A stretch of DNA of 20,163 nucleotides, from positions 1 to 20,163 of the IMG/VR virus record IMGVR_UViG_3300034407_002720. One strand, 5' to 3'. This DNA is from a virus. Under the pieces are notes generated by a model. The model saw nothing but the letters and a program-made list of their open reading frames with translations, had not been told where the DNA came from and made no database searches. The translations under genes were made by a program, and so were the position numbers. This document shows, piece by piece, positions 6,278 through 13,875 of this stretch; within the stretch, counting starts at the first letter, position 1, and each line of letters begins with the position of its first letter.

Positions 6278-8956
6278 TTATAGTTCTTCGCCTGTATTAC
6301 GAATACGTAGTGGTATATAGATAAATTCAACTGATTTGACTGGTTGAATTGCTATGTCTACCCATAATTCGTTTCTATCAATACGTGCTGGTGTATTATT
6401 TGATTCATCGCATACTACTAAGAAATCATATAGACCTCTGTTAGTAACTAGACCGCCACAGAAACGCTCAACTGCATCACGCATGTTATCACGTGTGATT
6501 TTATCATTCTGCTCAAATAAGAACCCTCTGGATAGTTGGTCTAAACTATAACGCATGTGGTTGACTAGTCTTGCTACGTTAATACGATCAAGTGCTGATG
6601 CAAATGATTGGCGTGTCTTTTGTCCATACACAACCAAACCTGTTCCTGGCATATCTGCAATTGGATTCATGCGGTTTGCATACATCACATCACGTTGTCC
6701 TTCTGTAAGACGAACACGAACAAATTCATTTTCACTGTTTACATAGCCAACTTGTGATGCATTAGTAACAATACCACGTGTCAAACCTGCTGGTGCAAAC
6801 CATGGGAAAGATACTTGGTCTGAGAAAGCAATAGTACGCAATGCAATTGCTGATGCTGGCATAACAACTTCATTGCCTGATAAATCAGTTGTCAAACCGT
6901 GTGGATAATAAACACCTGCATATGCATCTGTTACTGTATTATTATCTGCCCAGGCTTTAATATCTGTTGCAGTACCTTTTAGTGTCATTGGCGTGTCACC
7001 GATAACAAATGCTATTTCTTTTTTGTCTTTGTTTAGGCCAATCATTTCATCTGTTAGTTCAGGATAACCTGGCGCTGCAATCAAATTGAAGTATACTGCT
7101 TCTGCACGAATACCCTCGTTTGCTACTAGTGCAGCACTCATTGCCTCTGATACCATGTGGCGCTGTGCAAGTGAACCGAATTTACCTGAACCATCGAGGT
7201 TTACGCCTGATGCCCATTCCCATTTTCCATCTACATATTGCTTGACATTATATGTTGTATAATCCATATTAACCATTAGGATATTTTCTGGAAGTAGTTC
7301 AGCATTTGGTGTTTTTTCGTGTGCTGTACGTGCATTTTCATTACCCAAAGTATCATACGGTGCATCTGCCGAGTAGTGACCGAAAATCATACCATTAGTT
7401 GATGATTGGTCAGCATTATCTAGTTTTACCCATTCAGCACCACTGTAACGCCAAATTACTGGATAATTTACTGCATCAGTATCAACCCAAATATCACCAG
7501 CAACTAGTACAGATGAACCATCTTTACGTGCTGTTGGACGACTTGAACGTAATTGTAATTCATTACCATAGATACCATCGTTATCTTCTGACCATGCATA
7601 TTTAACCCATTGCTGTTCGCCGTTGACAAATTCAACTCTCATTAGTTCCATTTTTAAATCAGCATTATACCATAGTGTATCTGGTGCAATATCACCCTTA
7701 GGTGCTAGTGTACTCGATTCATATGAAAGGTCTTCCCATACTGTTGCTATAAATGTACTACCTGATGTGAAACCCATATCATTTGCGCCTGCTGAAAATG
7801 ACAATGTTAGCCCTTTACCATCAGTTTTGATAAGTCTAATTTTATTTGTTCCAACTTTTTCAATCTTTACATTATTATCATTCAACTCTGAATTATTCTG
7901 CATAGATGTAATAACAGTGTCAATTGATGCAGTTGTGAATGAAAACGCAGTTACATTACCGTCAACTGATACAGTAAATGCTGTAGTTATAGATGAAGTA
8001 TCTACTATACCAATTTCACTTTGTATTTTTGTTTCAGTTGCGCCAGTGTGTCTACGTAATTCTAGGACGCCCTTTGTTTCGCCGCGTCTAGCATATACAT
8101 CACCAAGAGTCATCAATGAATTGTTAATTGCAATATCATCATTACTGTATACTGGAACTTGTAATGCCTGGAATGCACCTGATACCGAATTATAATTTGC
8201 AAGTTTAATGTCTATACCACCGCCTTGTTTTGTTAAGCGAACATAAACATCAGTTGTTATTGGACTTGCTGGTGCATAATTTGCAAATGAGAAGTTAGGT
8301 GAACCAATATCACCTAGTAGAACCCAAGTAGTTGAAATTTTCTTCCAGTATGACATTTTTGTGGTTGAAGTTACTACTGCGAAGTCGCCAGCAGAACCAA
8401 ACGTATTTACTGGAGCGGCATAACCAGATGAATTCATCGGTTCTACATTACCAGTGCCCGGTGCATCCATTAATACTGCCGGTGCTTTGGCAACCCATGC
8501 AGTGCCATTATACTCAAATAATCCATAATCGGACGCTGTTGCTTCATGCCAATATGTACCATTTGCTAAAACACCTGCAGGCTCTTCAGTGCTTGCTTCT
8601 AATTCTGCTAGATCAATATCTGCACGAATAATATAAGCATTGTTTGAAACGCCTAGATATTGGTATGCTGCTAGTAGACCATATTCACTTGTTTCGGAAC
8701 CCTGTACTATTGAACCACCCACTTCATAAAAATTTGGTTCGCCAAAAGTTTCTACTAATTCACGTTGGGAGGAAACTAGATAAGCAACGCCAGAATTTGC
8801 TGGAATTGTGCCTGCTGCTAATGCAGTTCCGGAACCGTCTGTTTTGTTTGATGCTGTTGCTACTACAACTAGCGGTAGGGTACCTTGTGTTGCTGCTACG
8901 TACTGTGATTCGTCCGTAACCATTACCGATACACCTGGGGATACTAATGTCGCCAT
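6278..8956 (-). CDS. 18: Tail sheath protein gp18 with large central insertion
   Basis: 892 aa (T4 gp18 is 659). It forms the contractile sheath. The ends are diagnostic: the N-terminus MATLVSPGVSVMV...ETFGEP...AYQYLG-NNAYIIRA (residues 1-112) matches the sheath start. The C-terminus (700-892) has FPWFAPAGLTRG, VMYANRMNPIADMPGTGLVV, SALDRINVARLVNHM, RGFLFEQND, YDFLVVCDESNNTPARIDRN and a final AIQPVKSVEFIYIP strand. Between them, residues about 130-590 hold repeated Trp-hairpin units, for example YWHEATASDYGLFEYNGTAW, GDIWVDTDAVNYPVIWRYSG and YNVKQYVDGKWEWA. These replace or enlarge the surface domains and explain the extra length. The start at ATG 8956 has TAAGGAGAAACAGA. Late promoter at 9005-9012, terminator at 6223-6247, so it is a single-gene unit. 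Confidence 0.95.
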   Translation of the reverse strand: MATLVSPGVSVMVTDESQYVAATQGTLPLVVVATASNKTDGSGTALAAGTIPANSGVAYLVSSQRELVETFGEPNFYEVGGSIVQGSETSEYGLLAAYQYLGVSNNAYIIRADIDLAELEASTEEPAGVLANGTYWHEATASDYGLFEYNGTAWVAKAPAVLMDAPGTGNVEPMNSSGYAAPVNTFGSAGDFAVVTSTTKMSYWKKISTTWVLLGDIGSPNFSFANYAPASPITTDVYVRLTKQGGGIDIKLANYNSVSGAFQALQVPVYSNDDIAINNSLMTLGDVYARRGETKGVLELRRHTGATETKIQSEIGIVDTSSITTAFTVSVDGNVTAFSFTTASIDTVITSMQNNSELNDNNVKIEKVGTNKIRLIKTDGKGLTLSFSAGANDMGFTSGSTFIATVWEDLSYESSTLAPKGDIAPDTLWYNADLKMELMRVEFVNGEQQWVKYAWSEDNDGIYGNELQLRSSRPTARKDGSSVLVAGDIWVDTDAVNYPVIWRYSGAEWVKLDNADQSSTNGMIFGHYSADAPYDTLGNENARTAHEKTPNAELLPENILMVNMDYTTYNVKQYVDGKWEWASGVNLDGSGKFGSLAQRHMVSEAMSAALVANEGIRAEAVYFNLIAAPGYPELTDEMIGLNKDKKEIAFVIGDTPMTLKGTATDIKAWADNNTVTDAYAGVYYPHGLTTDLSGNEVVMPASAIALRTIAFSDQVSFPWFAPAGLTRGIVTNASQVGYVNSENEFVRVRLTEGQRDVMYANRMNPIADMPGTGLVVYGQKTRQSFASALDRINVARLVNHMRYSLDQLSRGFLFEQNDKITRDNMRDAVERFCGGLVTNRGLYDFLVVCDESNNTPARIDRNELWVDIAIQPVKSVEFIYIPLRIRNTGEEL

Positions 8957-9004
8957 TCTGTTTCTCCTTATAAAAACATATATTTGTTTGCTATTTGCTA
9001 AGAG

Positions 9005-9012
9005 TATTTATT
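9005..9012 (-). promoter_or_regulatory. Late promoter for the sheath gene (AATAAATA)
   Basis: The minus strand reads TTTAATAAATACTC in the gap between the kinase-like gene and gp18. The start by T4 spacing is near 8999, about 43 nt before ATG 8956. The first base differs from the GATAAATA copies elsewhere, but the context and the following C agree. Confidence 0.6.
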
Positions 9013-9068
9013 AAATATACAGAAAAATGCGTATTTTTGAATTAACTACATAGACAATTATTTTATAA

Positions 9069-9569
9069 CTAGGCTATATAGTGCATTAATTGGTCTAAGT
9101 TGAATTTTAATTCTGACAAGTCGCCGTTATTGTCAATAGTATAATCTGCCATCCATTGTTCGAGGCTCATTGAATCTTTAGATTCTGGCGGCAGATGCAT
9201 ACTACGATCAACCCAAATGGCGTAGTCAAAGACCCCAGTATTTCGCATTGCAAAGAATTCACGTTTGTTTCTCAATCCACAATATATGTCATATGAGGTA
9301 AACATTTCTCTACCAAGTGTGGCAGCATCAGGTACATTATAATCACAAATAGCATTATACCACTCTTCTCTGTGATTATGTCTATCAGCATAACACTCTT
9401 CTTCACAAGAATATCCATACTTGTCTTTTAAGGTATCAAATATAAATAACTTTGAACAGAACTGAGAACTACTTTCAAAAGTATAACCATAATCATCACG
9501 TAAAAATTCACACACAGTATCTTTTCCATGTCTGCCGTGACCAATGACTAGTAATTTAGGCTTACTCAT
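9069..9569 (-). CDS. P-loop dNMP-kinase-like protein
   Basis: 166 aa. Residues 5-18 (KLLVIGHGRHGKDT) form a beta strand plus Walker A loop of the type GxxxxGKDT seen in phage deoxynucleoside monophosphate kinases such as T4 gp1. The middle has SSSQFCSKLF, then a conserved-looking block NHREEWYNAICDYN and LGREMF...DIYCGLRN, followed by DYAIWVDRS, where the Walker-B-like strand ends, and ADYTIDNNGDL at the C-terminus. The length is shorter than T4 gp1 (about 240 aa), so true dNMP kinase activity is uncertain and NTP-dependent phosphotransfer is the safer statement. Its own sigma70-type promoter (9601-9629) marks it as early, consistent with nucleotide metabolism, and it sits as an island between late genes. 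ATG 9569 has AGAGGAATATAGT. Confidence 0.7.
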   Translation of the reverse strand: MSKPKLLVIGHGRHGKDTVCEFLRDDYGYTFESSSQFCSKLFIFDTLKDKYGYSCEEECYADRHNHREEWYNAICDYNVPDAATLGREMFTSYDIYCGLRNKREFFAMRNTGVFDYAIWVDRSMHLPPESKDSMSLEQWMADYTIDNNGDLSELKFNLDQLMHYIA

Positions 9570-9600
9570 ACTATATTCCTCTAGATTCGTTATATAAATT

Positions 9601-9629
9601 AATATAGCATTGAATTAATGAATTGTCAA
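9601..9629 (-). promoter_or_regulatory. Sigma70-type (early) promoter for the kinase-like gene
   Basis: Minus strand: CTTGACA (-35, TTGACA at 9629-9624), 17-bp spacer, TATATT (-10, 9606-9601). The start would be near 9594, about 25 nt before ATG 9569. The -35 is a perfect consensus and shares CTTGAC with the other two early promoters in the window. Confidence 0.75.
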
Positions 9630-9631
9630 GT

Positions 9632-9898
9632 TTAATCGTAACCTAAATGCGCAACTTTAGATATATCATCTTCATCATATGTGGTGATTTCAACTATTGA
9701 ATGTGTCCATACGTTTCTATTATTCCAAATTTCTTCAAAATCTTCTGCATGTAAATGAAATTCGTGGTTTCCCCACATTCGTGAAAAGTAACTATTATAT
9801 ACACTGCGCATTTCGTCAACAGTATATTCTATTGGAAATAAATGTCCTTTGACTGCAAAAAACATTTCATTCACTTTTTTAAGTTCATCTAAGTTCAT
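9632..9898 (-). CDS. Small unknown protein
   Basis: 88 aa from ATG 9898 (MNLDELKKVNEMFF). A TTG at 9916 would add six residues, but neither start has a clear Shine-Dalgarno sequence. Aromatic residues are frequent, with a Trp/His-rich middle (SYFSRMWGNHEFHLHAEDFEEIWNN cut short: Trp48-region) and an acidic C-terminus (TTYDEDDISKV). I do not recognise it. It lies between gp13 and the kinase-like gene. Its promoter is unclear: a weak TTGCAG-17-TAGAAT possibility lies upstream within 9909-9937. It could be early like the next gene, or read through from gp13. Confidence 0.6.
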   Translation of the reverse strand: MNLDELKKVNEMFFAVKGHLFPIEYTVDEMRSVYNSYFSRMWGNHEFHLHAEDFEEIWNNRNVWTHSIVEITTYDEDDISKVAHLGYD

Positions 9899-9947
9899 AA
9901 CTATATTTACATACAATTCTAATAGTTAGCGTTATCACCTGCAATAA

Positions 9948-10700
9948 TTAACCAATAATAAATCCTAATGGAGCCGATCCATCGATGTAGTTTGCTAAAT
10001 CCATTTCTAATTTATCTATCATGACATCGGCTTCTGCTTTCATCTCTGCACCATTAAGTGTAACCCCACCTTGTGCACCAGGCAATGAAGAAAATTTACC
10101 ACGTGCTTCTCCTAACATACGCTTACAATATGCAAGTGCATAATCTCGTAACCAAGATTTCAAATATGGATCTACTAGTAATTGTTCATCATTGCGTTCA
10201 ACATGAACATGAATTAGAACTAATGCATCGGCTCTCATTTTTCTTAACAGTTTTAATTTTTTTGTAACTGGATTCCAAATATACATAATATCGGTTGCTG
10301 CTACTTTATTTAAAGTTTCACGATACTGAGTAAAGAAGTCAAATGTTGCAACACCGCCAATATGATTGTTTAAAAAGAAATATGAATTAGCATATGCTAA
10401 CTCAAATGGATCCATGTCAACGCCGCCAGAAACTCCGTTACCAAATGAACGATTCCATATTTGCTTTACTTCTATGATTTCTTCTGGTAATGTATACTCT
10501 GCTACATCTTCTTTTAATTCTAACGCATAGAAATCTTCTTCAACTGCATTTTCTGAACGTTGTCTTATTTTAGAAAGAGCAATATCCAATGCAACATCAT
10601 AATGCTCTGGATCCAATTCTATATCAATCATCCCATCGCCAAGCAATAGTCTGATTTGTTTGATTACATCATTCTTAATTTTATTTCTGGTTTCAGGCAT
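9948..10700 (-). CDS. 13: Neck protein gp13 (head-tail connector)
   Basis: 250 aa (T4 gp13 is 309). With gp14 it closes the filled head and forms the neck to which the tail joins. The pattern follows T4 gp13 from end to end: an N-terminal helix pair KNDVIKQIRLLLGDGMIDIE then YDVALDIALSKI; TLPEEIIEVKQIW; a central YFTQ-like FFTQYRETLNKV; DIMYIWNPVTKKLKLL; then the strongest block, SWLRDYALAYCKRMLGEARG, LPGAQGGVTLNG, and the C-terminus ending SAPLGFIIG (T4 ends PPFGILVG). ATG 10700 has CGGAGATAAATT. A late promoter at 10721-10728 gives a leader of only about 15 nt. In T4 it is followed by 14 and 15, but here those lie on the opposite strand. Confidence 0.9.
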   Translation of the reverse strand: MPETRNKIKNDVIKQIRLLLGDGMIDIELDPEHYDVALDIALSKIRQRSENAVEEDFYALELKEDVAEYTLPEEIIEVKQIWNRSFGNGVSGGVDMDPFELAYANSYFFLNNHIGGVATFDFFTQYRETLNKVAATDIMYIWNPVTKKLKLLRKMRADALVLIHVHVERNDEQLLVDPYLKSWLRDYALAYCKRMLGEARGKFSSLPGAQGGVTLNGAEMKAEADVMIDKLEMDLANYIDGSAPLGFIIG

Positions 10701-10720
10701 AATTTATCTCCGATATACAG

Positions 10721-10728
10721 TATTTATC
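10721..10728 (-). promoter_or_regulatory. Late promoter for gp13 (GATAAATA)
   Basis: The minus strand reads CTGATAAATACTG immediately after the stop of the 415-aa gene (10734). T4 spacing puts the start near 10715, about 15 nt before ATG 10700 and just upstream of GGAGAT. It lets gp13 be expressed late although the preceding gene has an early promoter. Confidence 0.6.
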
Positions 10729-10733
10729 AGAAA

Positions 10734-11981
10734 CTAAAAAATCCTTAGTATCAACGTCTGTTCATTAAACCTTCCGTTCATTTTTGTTTCAACACTCTTA
10801 ACTGCACTAAACTCTTTCTGTAATGAACGCTTTGCAACCTTTTTAAACATGGATATCTGTTCCGCTGGTTTGCGCATAGTTTTTTGTACACTTTTCTTTT
10901 CATCAAAGTTAATAAGGGTTGTTCCTTTAAATGACAATGAATTTTTATCTGCGGGATAATATATACCCAACTTGCGTGTCTTTGTATTATATGTCATAAT
11001 AGCTTGAGCGTCTAAACATTCTAATGGTTTCTGACTTACACTATTAGTTGATGTATCTTGCTTACAGTACTTTACCTTAGATACGATCTTTTCCTTGCTC
11101 TGTGGTTTGTTCTTACGTGGGACGCGGTTAATTTTACTTTCTTGAATAATCATATCACACGCATCTAGAATATTACGATACATTATCCACACATTTTTGA
11201 TTTGATCTTTTTTAAGATGATTGTAACCTTCTTTAATTTGTTCGTAATCATCCTTCTTGGTATCAGTCATGCGCTTCGGTGGATTCAGTAGCATATCAAT
11301 TTCAGAATACGCACCTTCATACATCCCTTGTATGCACTTTGCATGATTTCCTTTTGCATCAACTTTTTTAAGAATTTTAAATGGATCAAAATTATTTAAT
11401 GTAGATTTTTTATAATCAAATTGGTCAACAAAATCATCTATGTCATTTGCCATATCCATTGATTTTTCTTTGAGCAATTGTTGAATGTTAGGACGTTGGA
11501 CATCCTTTATTTTTGCTTCTTCAATCTTCGCTTCTTTTACTTCAAGACCACGCCGAATGAGATCTTCCAGTTTTTCTTTAACATACATATCAGCATCACG
11601 CATGGTGTTATTACTTACTCCAGGCAATGTTTCCAAATATGCTGTCATACCACTGTGATTTACTGGCATACCTTTCACCAACGCTCTAGTATATGAACAG
11701 ACTGTCATTGGTATTAATACGTCAGATATATTTTTAACAGCCGATACTTGTTCCTTGGTGTATCCGTTTTGTCTCATCCAATCTATTACCCAAGGCTTGC
11801 CGTCCTTCTGTGTAAAGTAATAGTTATAATAAAATGTAGTTCGGCACCGTTCCCTGTAGTATTCTTCTGCAGACATATCATCTGCATATAGCCACTCCGG
11901 TTCCGGGCCTGTGTATTTTTCATCTACAAACTTAGGCGTCCTAGCCGGTTTAGATTTTTTACGTTTTAAAGTTGCTACCAT
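10734..11981 (-). CDS. Unknown 415-aa early-type protein
   Basis: Not recognised. The N-terminus is basic (MVATLKRKKSKPARTPKF), followed by an aromatic segment WLYADDMSAEEYYRERC and YYNYYF at 35-60. Residues 125-165 are strongly helical and charged (KEKLEDLIRRGLEVKEAKIE), and 240-290 is another helical stretch with DYEQIKEGYNHLKKDQIKNV. The C-terminal 100 residues look like a separate compact domain: ECLDAQAIMTYNTKTRKLGI, LSFKGTTLINFDEKKS, then a basic end. Cysteines are scattered, with no zinc motif. The theoretical charge is clearly basic, which would suit nucleic-acid contact, but that is inference. Start ATG 11981 has AAGGAG with 9-nt spacing. The consensus sigma70-type promoter at 12013-12040 suggests early expression. 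Confidence 0.8.
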   Translation of the reverse strand: MVATLKRKKSKPARTPKFVDEKYTGPEPEWLYADDMSAEEYYRERCRTTFYYNYYFTQKDGKPWVIDWMRQNGYTKEQVSAVKNISDVLIPMTVCSYTRALVKGMPVNHSGMTAYLETLPGVSNNTMRDADMYVKEKLEDLIRRGLEVKEAKIEEAKIKDVQRPNIQQLLKEKSMDMANDIDDFVDQFDYKKSTLNNFDPFKILKKVDAKGNHAKCIQGMYEGAYSEIDMLLNPPKRMTDTKKDDYEQIKEGYNHLKKDQIKNVWIMYRNILDACDMIIQESKINRVPRKNKPQSKEKIVSKVKYCKQDTSTNSVSQKPLECLDAQAIMTYNTKTRKLGIYYPADKNSLSFKGTTLINFDEKKSVQKTMRKPAEQISMFKKVAKRSLQKEFSAVKSVETKMNGRFNEQTLILRIF

Positions 11982-12004
11982 GTCGAATCACTCCTTAACC
12001 CTAT

Positions 12005-12019
12005 TTAATGTTAGTATAT
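12005..12019. repeat. 15-bp repeat, copy 1 (early promoter -10 and start region)
   Basis: TTAATGTTAGTATAT is identical to 12767-12781. Both copies cover the -10 box and presumed start site of a minus-strand sigma70-type promoter. The downstream leaders are also alike (AACATTAAATAGGG here, AACATTAAGTATTAGGG there), so the two promoters probably arose by duplication or are under shared constraint. Confidence 0.7.
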
Positions 12020-12040
12020 AATAATATAAAGATTTGTCAA
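12013..12040 (-). promoter_or_regulatory. Sigma70-type (early) promoter for the 415-aa gene
   Basis: Minus strand: TTGACA (12040-12035), 16-bp spacer, TATACT (12018-12013). The start is near 12006, about 25 nt before ATG 11981. This is the best sigma70 match in the window. It lies just after the oxygenase stop at 12049. Confidence 0.8.
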
Positions 12041-12048
12041 GTTTTTTC

Positions 12049-12735
12049 TTAATTTTTAACAAAATCAGTATTACCATCAAGTTCTTTTACCCTTGGGATA
12101 ATATCAGACTTCAATGCATTTATCAGTAATGCACTTCGAAAGTCATTTGAGTTATTAGGCATAGTACTATGCAAAGTTCTACCATCATACATCAATACAT
12201 CTCCTGGTTTAGCAAGAAATTGCTGCCCCTCAGTAATTAGTCTATGGTTATAATGTTCTCTATTTTCTTCTAAGTCCTTATAATTAATTCGTTCTAAACT
12301 AGAACCAGGTAGATAGGCAGTGCCACCATTCTCTAATGTAAAGTCATCTAGAGGAATGATAATTTGAACGCCAAGAGTTTCATAACTTTCGGCAAACTCC
12401 TCGAAACGATATGGAGTGTCAATATGAGCATATACTTTATTCGATGATGGACGAGTTGAAATGCAATCAACTACATGAATATCCCATTCGTTAATACCGA
12501 ATAGCCTATTTATTTGATTATATAATTGCCAAACAACTGGCTCCCACATCTCTCTTGGTGGCTGTGTTGTCCACCATACATCATACTCTCGTTCACCGTC
12601 ATGTTTGCCATAGTAATTGCCATCTACTGCATTACCACGGTGATACCTTTCTGGATTAGTAGCCCATAATTTAAATTGTGAAATTGTAGTAGGATTAATT
12701 ACATCCCGCATTACTAATGTACCATCAGATACCAT
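12049..12735 (-). CDS. 2OG-Fe(II) oxygenase, phytanoyl-CoA dioxygenase (PhyH)-like
   Basis: 228 aa. Enzymes of this fold couple oxidation of a substrate to 2-oxoglutarate decarboxylation at an Fe(II) site. The facial triad is visible: His104-x-Asp106 in VYAHIDTPYRF and His189 in MYDGRTLHSTMPNN. Arg200 (DFRSALLIN) sits about 11 residues on, where the 2OG carboxylate is bound. Between them lie GVQIIIPLDDFTLENGGTAY and PGSS, the strand-turn typical of PhyH-like members. The substrate is unknown; marine T4-like phages often carry such genes. Start ATG 12735 follows GGAGAATAAA. A GTG at 12747 in frame would put that ribosome binding site inside the protein, so it is rejected. The sigma70-type promoter at 12775-12803 suggests early expression. 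Confidence 0.85.
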   Translation of the reverse strand: MVSDGTLVMRDVINPTTISQFKLWATNPERYHRGNAVDGNYYGKHDGEREYDVWWTTQPPREMWEPVVWQLYNQINRLFGINEWDIHVVDCISTRPSSNKVYAHIDTPYRFEEFAESYETLGVQIIIPLDDFTLENGGTAYLPGSSLERINYKDLEENREHYNHRLITEGQQFLAKPGDVLMYDGRTLHSTMPNNSNDFRSALLINALKSDIIPRVKELDGNTDFVKN

Positions 12736-12766
12736 TTTATTCTCCACGATGTTTACTCCCTAATAC

Positions 12767-12781
12767 TTAATGTTAGTATAT
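12767..12781. repeat. 15-bp repeat, copy 2 (early promoter -10 and start region)
   Basis: Identical to 12005-12019. Here the repeat carries the -10 box of the oxygenase promoter and ends one base before the plus-strand late octamer GATAAATA begins. Confidence 0.7.
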
Positions 12782-12803
12782 GATAAATACAATTATAAGT
12801 CAA
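12775..12803 (-). promoter_or_regulatory. Sigma70-type (early) promoter for the 2OG oxygenase
   Basis: Minus strand: TTGACT (12803-12798), 17-bp spacer, TATACT (12780-12775). The start is near 12768, about 33 nt before ATG 12735. The spacer contains the plus-strand late promoter of gp14, and the -35 hexamer overlaps the gp14 Shine-Dalgarno sequence (AAGGA, 12802-12806). Confidence 0.75.
12782..12789 (+). promoter_or_regulatory. Late promoter for the gp14-gp15 unit (GATAAATA)
   Basis: GATAAATAC on the plus strand. The start by T4 spacing is near 12795, about 19 nt before ATG 12814. It lies wholly within the spacer of the divergent early promoter, so the two polymerases cannot occupy the site together. 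Confidence 0.7.
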
Positions 12804-12813
12804 GGAAAAAATG

Positions 12814-13812
12814 ATGCCAAGATTAAGTTTATGGAACCCACGCAAAGGTAATGACTATAAGTTCATTGACAAAATGGTGAAAGCACATTTTGAACATGGC
12901 GGTACTGCATTACTTGTACACAAGTATATAGGATCAGTTGATGAAGCTGATCCCAACTATGACCCTGCGAATCCACCCATCCAAGACTTATTATTTATGG
13001 AAAATAGAGATAGACGATACGAAACTACAATTTTTGAGTTGCGTGGAACATATACTGTCAACGACCAAGACTTTGATCTATCACAATTTGGTATGTTCTT
13101 GGGAACGGACCAAAGTATATTTCAAGTTCATATAAATGACATGGTTGAAAGAATTGGTAGAAAACTTATGACAGGAGATGTAATTGAATTGCCTCACATG
13201 AGAGAGGATCTATTACTTGACGAAGAAGCAGAAGCAGTAAATCAATATTGGGTTGTCCAAGAAGGTTCGAAATCATCAGAAGGTTTTGATCCAGGATGGT
13301 GGCCACATATATGGCGTATACGTTGTAAACAACTACAAGATACACAAGAGTATACAGATATATTTGGAACTGGCGAAGAAGTAGATGACTTGAAGAATTT
13401 ACTTTCAACATATAATAAAGAACTTGATATAAATGAAGCGATAATTGCAGAAGCACAGGAAAATGTACCGGGTAGATACTATGATTATAGAAAAAATAAT
13501 TTAGAATTTGCAGTAGAAAATTCAGAACATCCCGGTGATGTCGATTATTCTACAGTCGAAAATGGAATTTCATTTCCACAATACCCAGATGACAATGCAT
13601 TTTTTCTCAGAACTGATTACACGCCGCATAGATTATTTCAATATAGAGATAACAAATGGTACAAAATAGAAGACGATGACGGCTCTTGGCAAGTTGGAAA
13701 CTATCTACACCATAAATTTATCAACAATGATGGCATAGTTACATTGGATGATGGTACTGAAATTACGTCACGTGTTAATTTGTCAAAAGCAATTAAACCT
13801 AAAGTAGACTAA
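12814..13812 (+). CDS. Probable neck protein gp14
   Basis: 332 aa from the second of two adjacent ATGs; 12814 has the better spacing from AAGGA than 12811. gp14 completes the neck with gp13. Residues 55-180 hold the informative block: MENRDRRYETTIFELRGTY, DFDLSQFGMFLGTD, VHINDMVERIGRKLMTGDVI, ELPHMREDLLLD, then WWPHIWRIRCK. The 'QFG...GD-I-LP' arrangement resembles the T4 gp14 core, and the gene directly precedes gp15 as in T4. Residues 195-255 are helical, acidic and not alignable. The C-terminal segment has a Trp hairpin (FFLRTDYTPHRLFQYRDNKW, near 260-282) of the type also found in sheath and gp15. The name depends partly on gene order. Another neck or head-completion protein is possible. 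Confidence 0.6.
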   Translation: MPRLSLWNPRKGNDYKFIDKMVKAHFEHGGTALLVHKYIGSVDEADPNYDPANPPIQDLLFMENRDRRYETTIFELRGTYTVNDQDFDLSQFGMFLGTDQSIFQVHINDMVERIGRKLMTGDVIELPHMREDLLLDEEAEAVNQYWVVQEGSKSSEGFDPGWWPHIWRIRCKQLQDTQEYTDIFGTGEEVDDLKNLLSTYNKELDINEAIIAEAQENVPGRYYDYRKNNLEFAVENSEHPGDVDYSTVENGISFPQYPDDNAFFLRTDYTPHRLFQYRDNKWYKIEDDDGSWQVGNYLHHKFINNDGIVTLDDGTEITSRVNLSKAIKPKVD

Positions 13813-13822
13813 GAAAAATATT

Positions 13823-13873
13823 ATGAAACAATTATTCACTGTAAATCTCACATTACAATATGGATTGGATTAA
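13823..13873 (+). CDS. Possible 16-aa mini-ORF between gp14 and gp15
   Basis: ATG 13823 to TAA 13873 encodes MKQLFTVNLTLQYGLD, starting 10 nt after the gp14 stop behind a weak AAGAAAA and ending 2 nt before the gp15 start. Its NLTLQY repeats the last beta strand of the tail tube protein (INLTLQYDN), though with different codons. It may be a coupling ORF, a decayed tube-like remnant, or chance. Confidence 0.25.
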   Translation: MKQLFTVNLTLQYGLD

Positions 13874-13875
13874 CG

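Noticed and set aside
9022-9037. AT-only inverted repeat (AAAAATACGCATTTTT) after the kinase-like gene as terminator
   Set aside because: The stem is A-T only and only 6 bp long, far weaker than the two clear terminators.
9909-9937. TTGCAG-17-TAGAAT as an early promoter for the 88-aa gene
   Set aside because: The -35 matches at only three positions and lacks the CTTGAC shared by the three good early promoters.
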